Notes: generated by a model from the sequence alone, not told the origin. Positions 39,905 through 48,802 are shown, counted from the first letter of the stretch. The stretch: DNA of 64,000 bases from Paraburkholderia diazotrophica (GCF_900108945.1 NZ_FNYE01000004.1:248001-312000); one strand, 5' to 3'. Translations and numbers: made by a program.

Positions 39905-40638
39905 GCGAGCCCCACCAGGTAGATGGCCAGTTCGAAGACCTGCTGGGCGAAGCCCAGACAGTCACCCGTATATCCGCCGATGCGCCTGACAAAATAACGG
40001 CCCAATGCAAGACGCAACACGACCAGCACGAGCAGCGTGATGCAACCGGCCTGCCATTGCGGCCAGAAGAGCCACGGCATTCCTACTACGATAGCGCAGC
40101 AAAAAGCATTGCGGGACATGCGCTGCGCGACGGGTTTCGCCTTGCCTTCCGCGCGCACGTAATCGAGCGTGACAAGATAGCTGATCGCGCATGCGCGGCT
40201 TGCCGCATGCGCCGCGATCATCAGCCACGCTGCGCGCAGCGGCGGCAATGACGCGAGCGTTTGCCACTTCAGCGCGAGCGCGATCGTGAGCGCAATCGCG
40301 CCGAATGCGCCGATGCGCGAGTCGTGCATGATGCGCAGCGTATCTTCGCGCGTATAAGCGCCGCCGAACGCATCGACACAATCGGCCAGTCCGTCTTCGT
40401 GAAATGCACCTGTGACGAGCAGCGTCGTCGCCATTGAAAGCAGTACGGCCACGCCCGCCGGAAAGATGCGCAGCGCAGCCATGTACACGACCGCGCCCGC
40501 CGCGCCGACCAACGCGCCGACGAGCGGAAAGTATCGCGCCGCCGCGTTCAGATAATGCGGCTCGTAGCCGACCCAGCGCGGCACGGGGACGCGCGTGAAG
40601 TAGCCGAGCGCCGTGAAGAAATAGCGCAGTTCATTCAT
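39889..40638 (-). CDS. cobS: Adenosylcobinamide-GDP ribazoletransferase (cobalamin synthase)
   Basis: An inner-membrane enzyme of 249 residues that joins adenosylcobinamide-GDP with alpha-ribazole (phosphate). The family hallmark FHEDGLADCVDAFGG appears near residue 80, with YFTRVPVPRW at the N terminus and six hydrophobic segments. It lies between cobT (97 bases) and cobC (overlap). Confidence 0.95.
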   Translation of the reverse strand: MNELRYFFTALGYFTRVPVPRWVGYEPHYLNAAARYFPLVGALVGAAGAVVYMAALRIFPAGVAVLLSMATTLLVTGAFHEDGLADCVDAFGGAYTREDTLRIMHDSRIGAFGAIALTIALALKWQTLASLPPLRAAWLMIAAHAASRACAISYLVTLDYVRAEGKAKPVAQRMSRNAFCCAIVVGMPWLFWPQWQAGCITLLVLVVLRLALGRYFVRRIGGYTGDCLGFAQQVFELAIYLVGLAWISF

Positions 40639-40735
40639 CGCTGGTCGTCGCTCGCGGTTCGCTCTTCACGGTTCATCCTTCGCGGTAACGGTTCATTCGG
40701 ACGCCCTTGTGCATGAGCGCGCACGGCATCACGCA

Positions 40736-41800
40736 TCACGCGTCGCGTTGCGCGACACCCGCCGATTCGAAGCTCGCCATTTCGTTGATGAACGCGACGG
40801 CCGCGCGCAGCAGCGGCATCGCCAGCGCCGCGCCCGTGCCTTCGCCAAGACGCAGATCGAGCGCGAGCAGCGGCGCGGCGCCGAAGTGATCGAGCATGCG
40901 CCGGTGCCCCGCCTCGTTCGACGCATGCGCGAACACGCAGTAGTCGCGCACGGCGGGCGCGAAGGCATCGGCGACCAGCAACGCCGACGACGCGATAAAG
41001 CCGTCGACGACGATCGTCATGCGCGCTTGCGCCGCCGCGAGATAGGCGCCCGCCATCATCGCGATCTCGAAGCCGCCGAACGTCGCGAGCACGTCGAGCG
41101 GATCGTTCGACGCCGCGTGATGCGCGAGCGCCGCCGCCAGCACGTTGCGCTTTTTCACGAGGCCGGCATCGTCGAGGCCCGTGCCACGTCCGACACATTC
41201 GTCGATGGCGATGCCGCACAACCGGCTCATCAAACACGCAGCCGACGACGTGTTCGCGATCCCCATCTCGCCGAAGCCGATCACGTTGGTGCCGAGCGCC
41301 GCATGATGACGCACGCGCTCCGCGCCCGCGTGCATCGCGGCGAGGGCTTCGTCGCGCGTCATCGCCGGTTCTTGCGCGAAGTTGCGCGTGCCCTTGCCGA
41401 TGGGTATGTCGACGAGTCTTTCATGCGGCGCGAAGTCGTACGCGACGCCTGCGTTCACCACTTCGAGTTCGAGGCCCGCGACGCGGCTGAACGCGTTGAT
41501 CGCCGCGCCGCCCGCGAGAAAGTTCAGCACCATCTGCGCCGTCACGGCTTGCGGGTAGGGACTCACGCCCGCGTTCGCGATGCCGTGGTCGGCGGCGAAG
41601 ACGATCATCGCGGGACGCATGATCGCAGGCTGTGTCGTGCGCTGGATCATGCCCATCTTCAACGCGAGCGCTTCGAGCTGGCCGAGGCTGCCGGGCGGCT
41701 TGGTCTTCAGATCGATGATGCGTTGCAGTCCGGCGCGCAGCGTTTGATCAAGCGGCTCAATAACTGGCAGGTCGGACAAAGCGGGCAGTGAAGTGGTCAT
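40736..41800 (-). CDS. cobT: Nicotinate-nucleotide-dimethylbenzimidazole phosphoribosyltransferase
   Basis: It builds alpha-ribazole phosphate from dimethylbenzimidazole and nicotinate mononucleotide. The family start DLKTKPPGSLGQLE, FAADHGIANAGVSPYP and the catalytic glutamate in LRLGEGTGAALAM are present. Length is 354 residues. I chose the ATG at 41800; an in-frame ATG at 41881 would read through a 13-base tandem repeat and overlap btuD, giving a non-conserved tail. It is the fourth gene of the btuB operon. Confidence 0.93.
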   Translation of the reverse strand: MTTSLPALSDLPVIEPLDQTLRAGLQRIIDLKTKPPGSLGQLEALALKMGMIQRTTQPAIMRPAMIVFAADHGIANAGVSPYPQAVTAQMVLNFLAGGAAINAFSRVAGLELEVVNAGVAYDFAPHERLVDIPIGKGTRNFAQEPAMTRDEALAAMHAGAERVRHHAALGTNVIGFGEMGIANTSSAACLMSRLCGIAIDECVGRGTGLDDAGLVKKRNVLAAALAHHAASNDPLDVLATFGGFEIAMMAGAYLAAAQARMTIVVDGFIASSALLVADAFAPAVRDYCVFAHASNEAGHRRMLDHFGAAPLLALDLRLGEGTGAALAMPLLRAAVAFINEMASFESAGVAQRDA

Positions 41801-41817
41801 GTTCGTATCGGCGTGAA

Positions 41818-41856
41818 GTGTCTGCATGAGGTGTCTGCATGAGGTGTCTGCATAAC
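41818..41856. repeat. 13-base tandem repeat, three copies, upstream of cobT
   Basis: GTGTCTGCATGAG occurs at 41818-41830 and 41831-41843, with a third near-copy GTGTCTGCATAAC at 41844-41856. The array fills the short gap between the btuD stop (41878) and the cobT start (41800) and contains minus-strand ATG triplets in changing frames. Confidence 0.9.
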
Positions 41857-41877
41857 GTATCAGCGTAAAAGCGCGGT

Positions 41878-42696
41878 TCATGCAGGGTCCGTGCGAGCCG
41901 ATGGACGCGTTGCCGGTATCAGCGCTTCATCGTCGCCGTCGCGGATCAGCATGAGTGGATAGCCGAATGCGCGGCTCGCGAGCGATGGTGTCAGCACATC
42001 GCGCACGGGTCCCGCATGCGCGACGCCATTGCCTTCGAGCAGCAGCGCATGCGTCGCAAAACGCCGCGCGAGATTCAGATCGTGACACGAGAACATCACT
42101 GTACGCCCGGCGCCGTGCGTCCATGCATTCAATGCTTCGAGGCAATCGATCTGATGATGCAGGTCCAGATGCGCGAGCGGCTCGTCGAGCAGAAGCAACG
42201 GCGTGTCCTGGCACAGCACGGCCGCGAGTGCGACGCGCTGGCGCTCGCCGCCCGACAGCGACAGCACATCGCGCGAAGCGAAATCGGCGAGACCGAGTAT
42301 ATCGAGCGCCGCATGCGCAGCCGCGTGGTCTTCGTCGCGCTCCCAGCCCCAGCCGGCCAGATGCGGAAAGCGGTTCAGCAGCACGATATCGAGCACGCTC
42401 GCGCTGAACGCATCGTGCGACGCTTGCGGCATCAGCGCGCGGCGCTGCGCGAGCCGCGCAAGCGGCCATTCGTTCACGCGCATGCCGTCGAGTTCGACAT
42501 GACCTTTGGCCGGATGCAGCAGGCCGGCGAGCGTCGAGATCAATGTGGTCTTGCCCGCGCCGTTCGGCCCGGCGATGCACCAGACCTCGCCGGGATGGAA
42601 CGTATGCGTGAAATCGTCGAGCAGCGTGCGCGAGGCTGCGCGCAACGTCAGCCGGTCGGCGTACAACGTGAGTTCGATCGCGGCGCGTGCGTTCAT
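41878..42696 (-). CDS. btuD: Cobalamin ABC transporter ATP-binding protein
   Basis: A 272-residue ATPase with Walker A GPNGAGKTT, signature LSGGERQRV, Walker B LLLLDEPLAHLD and the switch histidine in FSCHDLNLA. It belongs to the iron-siderophore/cobalamin (FecCD-type) ATPase group; the surrounding genes make cobalamin the clear substrate. Its start overlaps the btuC stop as ATGA. Confidence 0.93.
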   Translation of the reverse strand: MNARAAIELTLYADRLTLRAASRTLLDDFTHTFHPGEVWCIAGPNGAGKTTLISTLAGLLHPAKGHVELDGMRVNEWPLARLAQRRALMPQASHDAFSASVLDIVLLNRFPHLAGWGWERDEDHAAAHAALDILGLADFASRDVLSLSGGERQRVALAAVLCQDTPLLLLDEPLAHLDLHHQIDCLEALNAWTHGAGRTVMFSCHDLNLARRFATHALLLEGNGVAHAGPVRDVLTPSLASRAFGYPLMLIRDGDDEALIPATRPSARTDPA

Positions 42697-43742
42697 GCGC
42701 GCCTCCGCCGCAGCAGCATCCACAGAAACACGGGCACGCCCGTCAATGCCGTAATCACGCCGACGGGCAACTGCGCGGGCGCGATCACGATGCGCGCGAC
42801 CAGATCGGCGCCCATCACGGCGACGCCGCCGCCGAGCGCGGACGCGGGCAGCAGCATCCGCTGGTCGTTGCCGAACGCGAGACGCAGCATGTGCGGCACG
42901 ACGAGCCCGACGAAGCCGATCGTGCCACCCGTCGTCACGGCCGCCGCGGCCGCCAGTGATGCGACGAGATACACGCGCAGCCGCGCGCGCATCACGGGCA
43001 CGCCGAGCGCCTGCGCCGCTGCATCGCCGCGCAGCAGCACATTGAGTTGCGGCGCGGCGGGCACGATCGCGATCAACGCCACGCACAACGCGGCAAGTGC
43101 GAGCCACGGCATGCCGCCGCCGTTCAGGTCGCCGGTGAGCCAGAACAGCATGCCGCGCAAACGATTGTCGGGTGCAACGGTCAGCAGCAGCGTGATGATG
43201 GCGCCCCACCCCGCTGCGATCACGGCGCCCGTCAGCAGAAGACGCGGCGACGCGTCCTGCGGCTCGCCGCGCCACAATGCGCCGCGCGCGAGGCCGAGCA
43301 CGAGCAGGATCGACGCGAACGCGCCGGCGAAAGCGGATACATCGACGATCCACCATGCGCAGCCCGCGATCATCGCGACGAGCGCGAAGCTCGCCGCGCC
43401 GCCCGACACGCCGAGCACATACGGCTCGGCGAGCGGATTGCGTAACAGCACCTGTAGCAACGCGCCCGCGAGCGCGAGCAGCGCGCCGCATCCAAAGCCC
43501 GCGAGCGCGCGCGGCAGGCGCAGCGTGCGAACGATCTCGATACCAAGATCGCCCGCTGCGTCGTGCGACGGCAGCAATGCAGCGAACACGCGCAACGGCG
43601 CGACGCTCACGCTGCCCAATGCGAGCGACGCCACGAACACGACGATCGCGGCAACGCCTAGCGCGGTCCAGATCGCGAGCGCGCGCTTCGCGCTCATGCT
43701 TCGCGCGACATGAATGCGCTGAGATTGCGCGGCGCCGTTCAT
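42693..43742 (-). CDS. btuC: Cobalamin ABC transporter permease
   Basis: A FecCD-family permease of 349 residues with about ten membrane segments; GCGALLALAGALLQVLLRNPLAEPYVLGVSGGA and FVGLVVPHMLRL are the diagnostic blocks. It partners with BtuD (overlapping gene) and BtuF, which is encoded on the opposite strand. It starts six bases after the end of btuB. Confidence 0.94.
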   Translation of the reverse strand: MNGAAQSQRIHVARSMSAKRALAIWTALGVAAIVVFVASLALGSVSVAPLRVFAALLPSHDAAGDLGIEIVRTLRLPRALAGFGCGALLALAGALLQVLLRNPLAEPYVLGVSGGAASFALVAMIAGCAWWIVDVSAFAGAFASILLVLGLARGALWRGEPQDASPRLLLTGAVIAAGWGAIITLLLTVAPDNRLRGMLFWLTGDLNGGGMPWLALAALCVALIAIVPAAPQLNVLLRGDAAAQALGVPVMRARLRVYLVASLAAAAAVTTGGTIGFVGLVVPHMLRLAFGNDQRMLLPASALGGGVAVMGADLVARIVIAPAQLPVGVITALTGVPVFLWMLLRRRRA

Positions 43743-43748
43743 CGCGCG

Positions 43749-45764
43749 TTACTGCTGCTGCCAGCCAAGCGTGATGTACGCGCCGCGCCGAGGCGTGTTG
43801 TACGTGTAGGCAAGTTCATAGTCCTTGTCGAAGAGATTCTGGATCTGCGCAGCCACATACCATGCCTTCGTGATCCGATAGCGCGCGGACAGATTCACGA
43901 TGCCATAACCGCCGAGCGGCGTGCCGCCATCGACGCGCTCGCCGCTCAGAAGCCATTCCCCGCCCACGCGCCAGCTGCCGATATTGCGGTTCGCGGCGAA
44001 CGATGCGAAGTGACGCGCGCGGCGGTTCAGGTCGGTGTGCGTGTCCTCGTCGACGGGATTCTGGAACGTCACGGCCGCGCGCACGTCGGTCCTGCCGACA
44101 TGTCCCGCCCACGATCCTTCGATGCCCTGCACCTTCGCATGACCGACGTTCTCTGCAACGTAGATGCCCGGTGTCGTCTGCACATAGTCGATCAGGTTCG
44201 TGTAGCGCGTCTCGAACGCGGTGAGCTTCATCAGACCCAACGCATCCGATGCGTACTGCAAGGCCGCCTCGACGGAATGACTGCGCTCCGGCTGGATCAG
44301 CGGATTGCCGCTGAACGGGTAGTACAAGTCGTTGAAACTCGGCGCGCGAAACGCATCGGACCAGCTTGCAGTCGCCTTCCAGTGCTCGTCGAAGTCGTAG
44401 CCATAGCCGAGATAGTAACTGTTGGCCCCGCCGAAATCCGAGTACTGGTCGCGCCGCACATTCGCCTGTATCTGGTTGTTGCCCAGGCGCCCCGAGTAGC
44501 CCGCGAACACCGAGTTCACGTGACGGTCGGGCGCCGTGTACTGATTCGAATCGAGCGTCTGGTCCAGATGCTCATAGCCGATCTGCAGCTTGTGATCGCG
44601 CGCAAACGTCAAATCGTTCTGCCATGTGTACTGCCGGTTGTCCGAATCGTAGCGGTACAGATAGTCGCCGTTGAGCGCCGTGTTGCTGCGATCGTTGCCC
44701 GTCGCGGCGATGAAGTGCGTCGTCCACCACTCGGTGAGCTTGCCGTTCGCGAACGCGGACGCCGTCTGCACCTTGCTGTGCAGATTGTTCAGATCGGTGG
44801 GCAGGCCGAACGGATTGTCGAAGCTGTCGTTGCCGTTCGACTGGAAATAGCGCAGACCCACGTCCCATTGGTCGTTGAACCGGTGACGCAGCGACGCGCT
44901 CGCGCTCTCGTTGAAGTAGCCGTTCGCGTTCGGATTGACGGGCGCGAGCGTGGGATCGATCGACGAGAAGCCATCCGTCTTCGCGCGCGCGAGCGTGACG
45001 CTGAAGGTGGTCTTGCCGTCCTTGTCGAGCGCGCCGTCCACGCCTGCCGCTTGCCGCTGTGTGTGATAGCTGCCGTATTCGAGCTCGAAGTGAAAGCGCG
45101 GCGGATGATTGCCGCCGTCCTTCGTGAACACCTGCACGACGCCGCCGATCGCGCCCGAGCCATACAGCGCCGACACGTTGCCGTTAACCACTTCGACATG
45201 ATCGATCTGGTCGAGCGGAATCTGTTCGAGCTGCGCGCTGCCCTGGCTCACCGAATCGACGCGCACGCCGTCGATCAGCACAAGCGATTGCGTCGCCGAC
45301 GCGCCGCGCAGAAAGAGACTCGACGTCGAGCCGGGACCGCCGTTGCGCACGATCTGCGCGCCGGGCGCGAGCTGCAGCAGACCGGGCAGATCGCGTGCTG
45401 TCGTATCGGCGATGTCCTGCGCGTCGAACAGCGTGGTCTGCGGAATGGCATCGGCGAGGCGTTGCGCGCCGCGCTCCGCGGTGACCACGATGGGCGAGAG
45501 CGTCGGCGCATCGGCGCCAGCATCCGTCGAAATGGTCGAGGCAGAGGATTTTGCGGAGGGCTTCGACGAAGGCTTCCCGGCGCCGCTGTCCGGTTGATCC
45601 GTCGTCATGGCGGATGAGTCCGCATGATGATCTGGAGACTGCGTTTGAGACTGCGCGTCGGTCTGCGCGCAAGCGGCGAACGGCGCATATGAGAGTGCGT
45701 ATGCAAGTACGGCAAGCGCAGCGTACGGCGCACGCGCAACGCGCGGGAACAGCGGGGTGAGCAT
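43749..45764 (-). CDS. btuB: TonB-dependent vitamin B12 outer-membrane receptor
   Basis: The 671-residue product has a signal peptide, an unusual spacer of about 55 residues rich in Ser, Asp and Gln, the TonB box region (TLSPIVVTAER), a plug domain (GLLQLAPGAQIVRNGG to GGVVQVFTKDGG) and a 22-strand barrel ending with an aromatic residue cluster (ITLGWQQQ). It imports cobalamin or other corrinoids across the outer membrane using TonB. It is the first gene of the operon and lies behind the cobalamin riboswitch. Confidence 0.93.
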   Translation of the reverse strand: MLTPLFPRVARAPYAALAVLAYALSYAPFAACAQTDAQSQTQSPDHHADSSAMTTDQPDSGAGKPSSKPSAKSSASTISTDAGADAPTLSPIVVTAERGAQRLADAIPQTTLFDAQDIADTTARDLPGLLQLAPGAQIVRNGGPGSTSSLFLRGASATQSLVLIDGVRVDSVSQGSAQLEQIPLDQIDHVEVVNGNVSALYGSGAIGGVVQVFTKDGGNHPPRFHFELEYGSYHTQRQAAGVDGALDKDGKTTFSVTLARAKTDGFSSIDPTLAPVNPNANGYFNESASASLRHRFNDQWDVGLRYFQSNGNDSFDNPFGLPTDLNNLHSKVQTASAFANGKLTEWWTTHFIAATGNDRSNTALNGDYLYRYDSDNRQYTWQNDLTFARDHKLQIGYEHLDQTLDSNQYTAPDRHVNSVFAGYSGRLGNNQIQANVRRDQYSDFGGANSYYLGYGYDFDEHWKATASWSDAFRAPSFNDLYYPFSGNPLIQPERSHSVEAALQYASDALGLMKLTAFETRYTNLIDYVQTTPGIYVAENVGHAKVQGIEGSWAGHVGRTDVRAAVTFQNPVDEDTHTDLNRRARHFASFAANRNIGSWRVGGEWLLSGERVDGGTPLGGYGIVNLSARYRITKAWYVAAQIQNLFDKDYELAYTYNTPRRGAYITLGWQQQ

Positions 45765-45829
45765 CGAAAGAGTCCTGTGGGCCTATTGCGCGGCCCGCTC
45801 CTCGTGGGCCGTTGCCTGTCCAAGGGGCG

Positions 45830-46083
45830 ACGCGCCTCTTGCCTCTGGCCGGTATCCGGGCTGACGACGTGCCGACCCGCCTTCCCGCGCACAACGCGCA
45901 GTGGCTTCTCGCACGGCGTTCGAACACACAGAGGGTTCGACGCGTGCATGGGTCGACCTGCAGGAACTGCGGTCGTTGTACCGTTGCGAGGACAGCGCAG
46001 GTTGGCTCGTCCGGGAGGACTTCGCTCCCTGCTTCCCGTTTAACTGCGCGCGGCGCGATACCGTGCGCGGGCACCAAAGTGCC
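45830..46083 (-). ncRNA. Cobalamin (B12) riboswitch upstream of btuB
   Basis: Read on the minus strand, the leader contains GGTGCCC near its start, GGGAAGCAGGGAG, GCTGTCCTCGCAACGGT, and the B12 box GTCAGCCCGGATACCGGCC (45865-45847). This is the order and spacing of the cobalamin aptamer. Downstream lie two mutually exclusive hairpins next to the btuB ribosome-binding site: 45791-45796 can pair with 45806-45811 or (as 45792-45796) with 45779-45783. Ligand binding is expected to repress btuB-btuC-btuD-cobT-cobS-cobC. Confidence 0.93.
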
Positions 46084-46086
46084 GCA

Positions 46087-46115
46087 AGTGTAGAAGTGGT
46101 GAGCAAACGCGTCAA
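46087..46115 (-). promoter_or_regulatory. Sigma-70 promoter of the btuB operon
   Basis: On the minus strand, TTGACG (46115-46110) and TACACT (46092-46087) are separated by exactly 17 bases. Transcription would start near 46080, directly at the 5' end of the riboswitch aptamer. Confidence 0.75.
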
Positions 46116-46313
46116 GAAACGCGGGACATCGTACGAATGTCCAAAGGGGGACCGTTAAAAAAGCCCTTTTTAAAGGGGTAAAAATGCGTTAAATGCGGAT
46201 GGACACCTGGATAATGCGGCTTTAACGCGTTACTGTTACGTCTCGAAACGAGACAAATGTCCGAGCGTGCGACATTCCGCGCTAGAATGCCATGTCTTTA
46301 GAGGACGCAGCAC

Positions 46314-46679
46314 ATGCTCACCGAACTCGAAACACTGTCACAGAACATCGGCCGGCTGATCGAGATCAGCCAGCGCTATAACGAGGCGCGCATCGCGCTA
46401 GAAGAACAGCTCGCGCAAGCGCGTGCCGAATGCGAATCCACCCGCGCAGAACTCGAACAGGCCCGTGAAGAACGCAACGCGCTGCAGGCGGAGCGCGATG
46501 CGCTGTCCGCGAAGATCGACGACGCCCAGGTGCGTCTGAACGCGATCCTCGAGAAGCTGCCGCGCGCGCGTGGTCACAACGAGCCCGACAATCAACTCGA
46601 TCTCCTCGCGCCCGAACAGCAGGCGCAGGCCAATCACGACGCGAACAACGACGCGACCCGCCACGGAGAAAATGCATGA
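46314..46679 (+). CDS. ZapB-like coiled-coil protein (TIGR02449-type) upstream of zapA
   Basis: A 121-residue protein, almost entirely a coiled coil (residues 1-85, with runs such as EEQLAQARAECESTRAELEQ) and an acidic Asn/Asp/Gln-rich tail. It occupies the position of the TIGR02449/ZapB-like gene found directly before zapA in many proteobacteria. Its stop overlaps the zapA start as ATGA, so the products are probably made in a fixed ratio. A role in Z-ring crosslinking is inferred from context. TAGAAT at 46283-46288 may be the -10 box. Confidence 0.8.
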   Translation: MLTELETLSQNIGRLIEISQRYNEARIALEEQLAQARAECESTRAELEQAREERNALQAERDALSAKIDDAQVRLNAILEKLPRARGHNEPDNQLDLLAPEQQAQANHDANNDATRHGENA

Positions 46680-46990
46680 CCACGAAGCAGATCGAAGTGT
46701 CGATCCTCGGCCAGTCCTATCGTCTCGCCTGCTCGCCGGAAACGGAGTCGGCACTGCTCGAAGCGGTGGCGCGTGTCGACGCCGAGATGACGAAGATCCG
46801 TGCCAACAGCAATGTGCGCGGACAGGACCGTATCGCCGTGATGGCGGCGTTGTCGCTGGCATCGGAACTGCTTAGGCTGCAAGCCAGCGTGCGTCACGGA
46901 GAATCATTTCCCGCCGAGGAAATCCGGCGTACAATGCATCAGATGAACGAGCAGCTGGGCACTGTTATTCAACAGTACAGCGTGCAGTAA
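46676..46990 (+). CDS. zapA: Cell division protein ZapA
   Basis: ZapA binds and bundles FtsZ protofilaments. The 104-residue product starts KQIEVSILGQSYRLACSPETE and has the DAEMTKIRANSNVRGQDRIAVMAALSLASELL core, followed by a helical C terminus. Overlaps the upstream coiled-coil gene by four bases. A hairpin without a T tract (TGGGCTTGATTG/CAATCAGGCCCA, 47002-47030) lies between it and 6S RNA. Confidence 0.94.
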   Translation: MTTKQIEVSILGQSYRLACSPETESALLEAVARVDAEMTKIRANSNVRGQDRIAVMAALSLASELLRLQASVRHGESFPAEEIRRTMHQMNEQLGTVIQQYSVQ

Positions 46991-47054
46991 ATGAATCGCG
47001 ATGGGCTTGATTGATCGGCAATCAGGCCCATGTTGTAGAGCAAACGTTTTTCAG

Positions 47055-47233
47055 CTTCCCTGCCTGGTTCGCCAAGGTCATATATTCCTTGAACCAATGC
47101 TATGTGCACGGTTGCGGAAATTTGTAGCACGGGCGTGCGCGTCACTCAGTCTGATGTACCCGAAGTGCTGCTAACTGCGACCAATTCTGAACCTCAGGTT
47201 CAGGATGCCGGCCTAGCGGCTATGGCGGGGACC
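47055..47233 (+). ncRNA. ssrS: 6S RNA
   Basis: The position directly after zapA is the conserved site of ssrS. The ends pair: CCCTGCC (47058-47064) with GGCGGGG (47224-47230). The 3' half contains GAACCTCAGGTTCAGGATGC and GGCCTAGCGGC, typical of betaproteobacterial 6S RNA, and the length of about 180 bases fits. It binds the sigma-70 RNA polymerase holoenzyme in stationary phase. Exact ends are estimates. Confidence 0.88.
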
Positions 47234-47238
47234 CAACA

Positions 47239-47271
47239 AACGGCATCGGACTTTGTCCGGTGCCGTTTTTC
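47239..47271 (+). terminator. Rho-independent terminator after 6S RNA
   Basis: AACGGCATCGGA (47239-47250) pairs with TCCGGTGCCGTT (47256-47267) through one G-U pair and runs into a T tract. Confidence 0.88.
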
Positions 47272-47338
47272 TTTGTGCGCGTGCCTGTGCGGGAACTGAT
47301 CGGCAAACCCTTCCCTCTTCTTCACGTTCAATCGACTC

Positions 47339-47809
47339 ATGCGCTACTGGCTGATGAAGTCCGAACCGGACGAAGCAAGCATCGACGATCTCGCTAAGGC
47401 GCCGCAGCGCACGCTGCCCTGGACGGGCGTCCGCAACTATCAGGCGCGCAATTTCATGCGCGACATCATGAAGATCGGCGACGGCGTGCTCTTCTATCAT
47501 TCGAGCTGCCCGGAGCCCGGCATTGCGGGCATCGCCGAAGTGTCGTCGACGCCTTATCCCGATCCGACCCAGTTCGATCCGAAGAGCGATTATTACGACG
47601 CGAAATCGACGCAAGAGACGCCGCGCTGGACGCTCGTCGACGTCGTGTTCAAGAAGAAGATCCAGTTGATTCCGCTTGCCGAGTTGCGAGCGCATCCCGA
47701 ACTCGCCGACATGCGCGTGCTCGCGAAGGGCAACCGTCTGTCGATCACGCCCGTCACCGAAGCCGAGTGGGCGTTCATTACGAAGCAGCTTGCGAAGCAA
47801 ACCGCGTGA
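47339..47809 (+). CDS. EVE-domain protein
   Basis: A 156-residue single EVE (PUA-like) domain: MRYWLMKSEPDEASID at the N terminus, TLPWTGVRNYQARNFMRD, GDGVLFYHSSCPEPGIAGIAEV and DPKSDYYDAKS. EVE domains bind modified nucleobases in DNA or RNA; the cellular target of the bacterial stand-alone form is unknown. It follows 6S RNA in place of the fau/ygfA gene seen in enterobacteria. Confidence 0.9.
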   Translation: MRYWLMKSEPDEASIDDLAKAPQRTLPWTGVRNYQARNFMRDIMKIGDGVLFYHSSCPEPGIAGIAEVSSTPYPDPTQFDPKSDYYDAKSTQETPRWTLVDVVFKKKIQLIPLAELRAHPELADMRVLAKGNRLSITPVTEAEWAFITKQLAKQTA

Positions 47810-48028
47810 GGCTCGTCGGCACCGGACCCGGGTCTGTGTTTGAACGGCGCGGCATCGGGTGGCGCGCTCGCATTCGAAGCGATGCTCGAATGGACTCGGG
47901 GAACCAGATGGCCCTTTCAAACGCCTAATCGCCCGCAAGCGCCATGCCACGCGCGAGCGTCGAACGATCGACGTGAGCCGCGCCGTCGATGCATGCGCGC
48001 ACAACCTGCTCAACGAAGGAGTCGAACA

Positions 48029-48763
48029 ATGACGAAAAAATCCGCGCTCGTGTGGGCGCTCGCCGGCGCATGCGCGGCACCGTTTGCACTTGTGCTCGCG
48101 CCCGCCGCCGCAAACGCGCAAACCGCCGTGCAGCAATATCAGCCGGCGGGCGTCCTGTCACTGAACGCGCAATCAAGCGCCGAAGTGCCGCAGGACGTCG
48201 TCGATATCACGCTGTTTTACGAACAGGAAGCGAGCGATCCGTCGTCCTTGACGGGCACGCTGAACCAGCACGCCGACCAGGCGCTGCAAAAGGCGAAAGG
48301 CGTCGCGGGCGTAACGGCACGCACGGGGGCGTTCTCGATCTACCCGTCGACGGACCGCGATGGGCGCATCTCCGCATGGCGCGGCCGCACGGAGATCGTG
48401 CTGGAGTCGCACGACTTCGCGGCGGCGTCGAAGCTCGCGGGGCAACTGTCGTCGATCATGCAGGTCGGCAACGTGCAGTTCTCGCTGTCGCCGGAAGCGC
48501 AGCGCGCCGCCGAGCAAAAGTTGACAGGTCAGGCAATCGCATCGTTCAGGCAGCAGGCCACGGCTGCCGCGCAGGCGTTCGGCTACAGCGGCTATTCGAT
48601 CCGCGAAGTGAACGTCGGCCACGGCGGCATGCCGCCGCGCCCGGTGATGATGATGAGCATGCGTGCGGATGGCGGCAGCGCGAAGGCCGCCGCGCCCGTG
48701 CCCGTCGAAGGCGGCACGTCGACGGTGACGGTCAACGTGTCGGGATCGGTGCAGATGAAGTAA
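48029..48763 (+). CDS. Secreted SIMPL/DUF541-domain protein
   Basis: A signal peptide (to about residue 30, ANAQ) is followed by the SIMPL domain: GVLSLNAQSSAEVPQDVVDITLFYE, then alternating strands and helices and a final VTVNVSGSVQMK strand. Length is 244 residues. Bacterial members are periplasmic or outer-membrane proteins of unclear function, in one case linked to oxidative stress. GAAGGAG precedes the ATG by eight bases. A perfect palindromic terminator follows. Confidence 0.88.
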   Translation: MTKKSALVWALAGACAAPFALVLAPAAANAQTAVQQYQPAGVLSLNAQSSAEVPQDVVDITLFYEQEASDPSSLTGTLNQHADQALQKAKGVAGVTARTGAFSIYPSTDRDGRISAWRGRTEIVLESHDFAAASKLAGQLSSIMQVGNVQFSLSPEAQRAAEQKLTGQAIASFRQQATAAAQAFGYSGYSIREVNVGHGGMPPRPVMMMSMRADGGSAKAAAPVPVEGGTSTVTVNVSGSVQMK

Positions 48764-48802
48764 CGCGCACCGTGCGCACTTGCCATTTGATCCGCGCATA
48801 TG

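Noticed and set aside
41801..41881. Upstream cobT start at 41881 adding 27 residues
   Set aside because: The added peptide is encoded by the 13-base tandem repeat and overlaps the btuD stop; the family N terminus fits the ATG at 41800.
46999..47035. Hairpin between zapA and 6S RNA as an intrinsic terminator
   Set aside because: The 12-base-pair stem is good but no T tract follows, so termination cannot be claimed.
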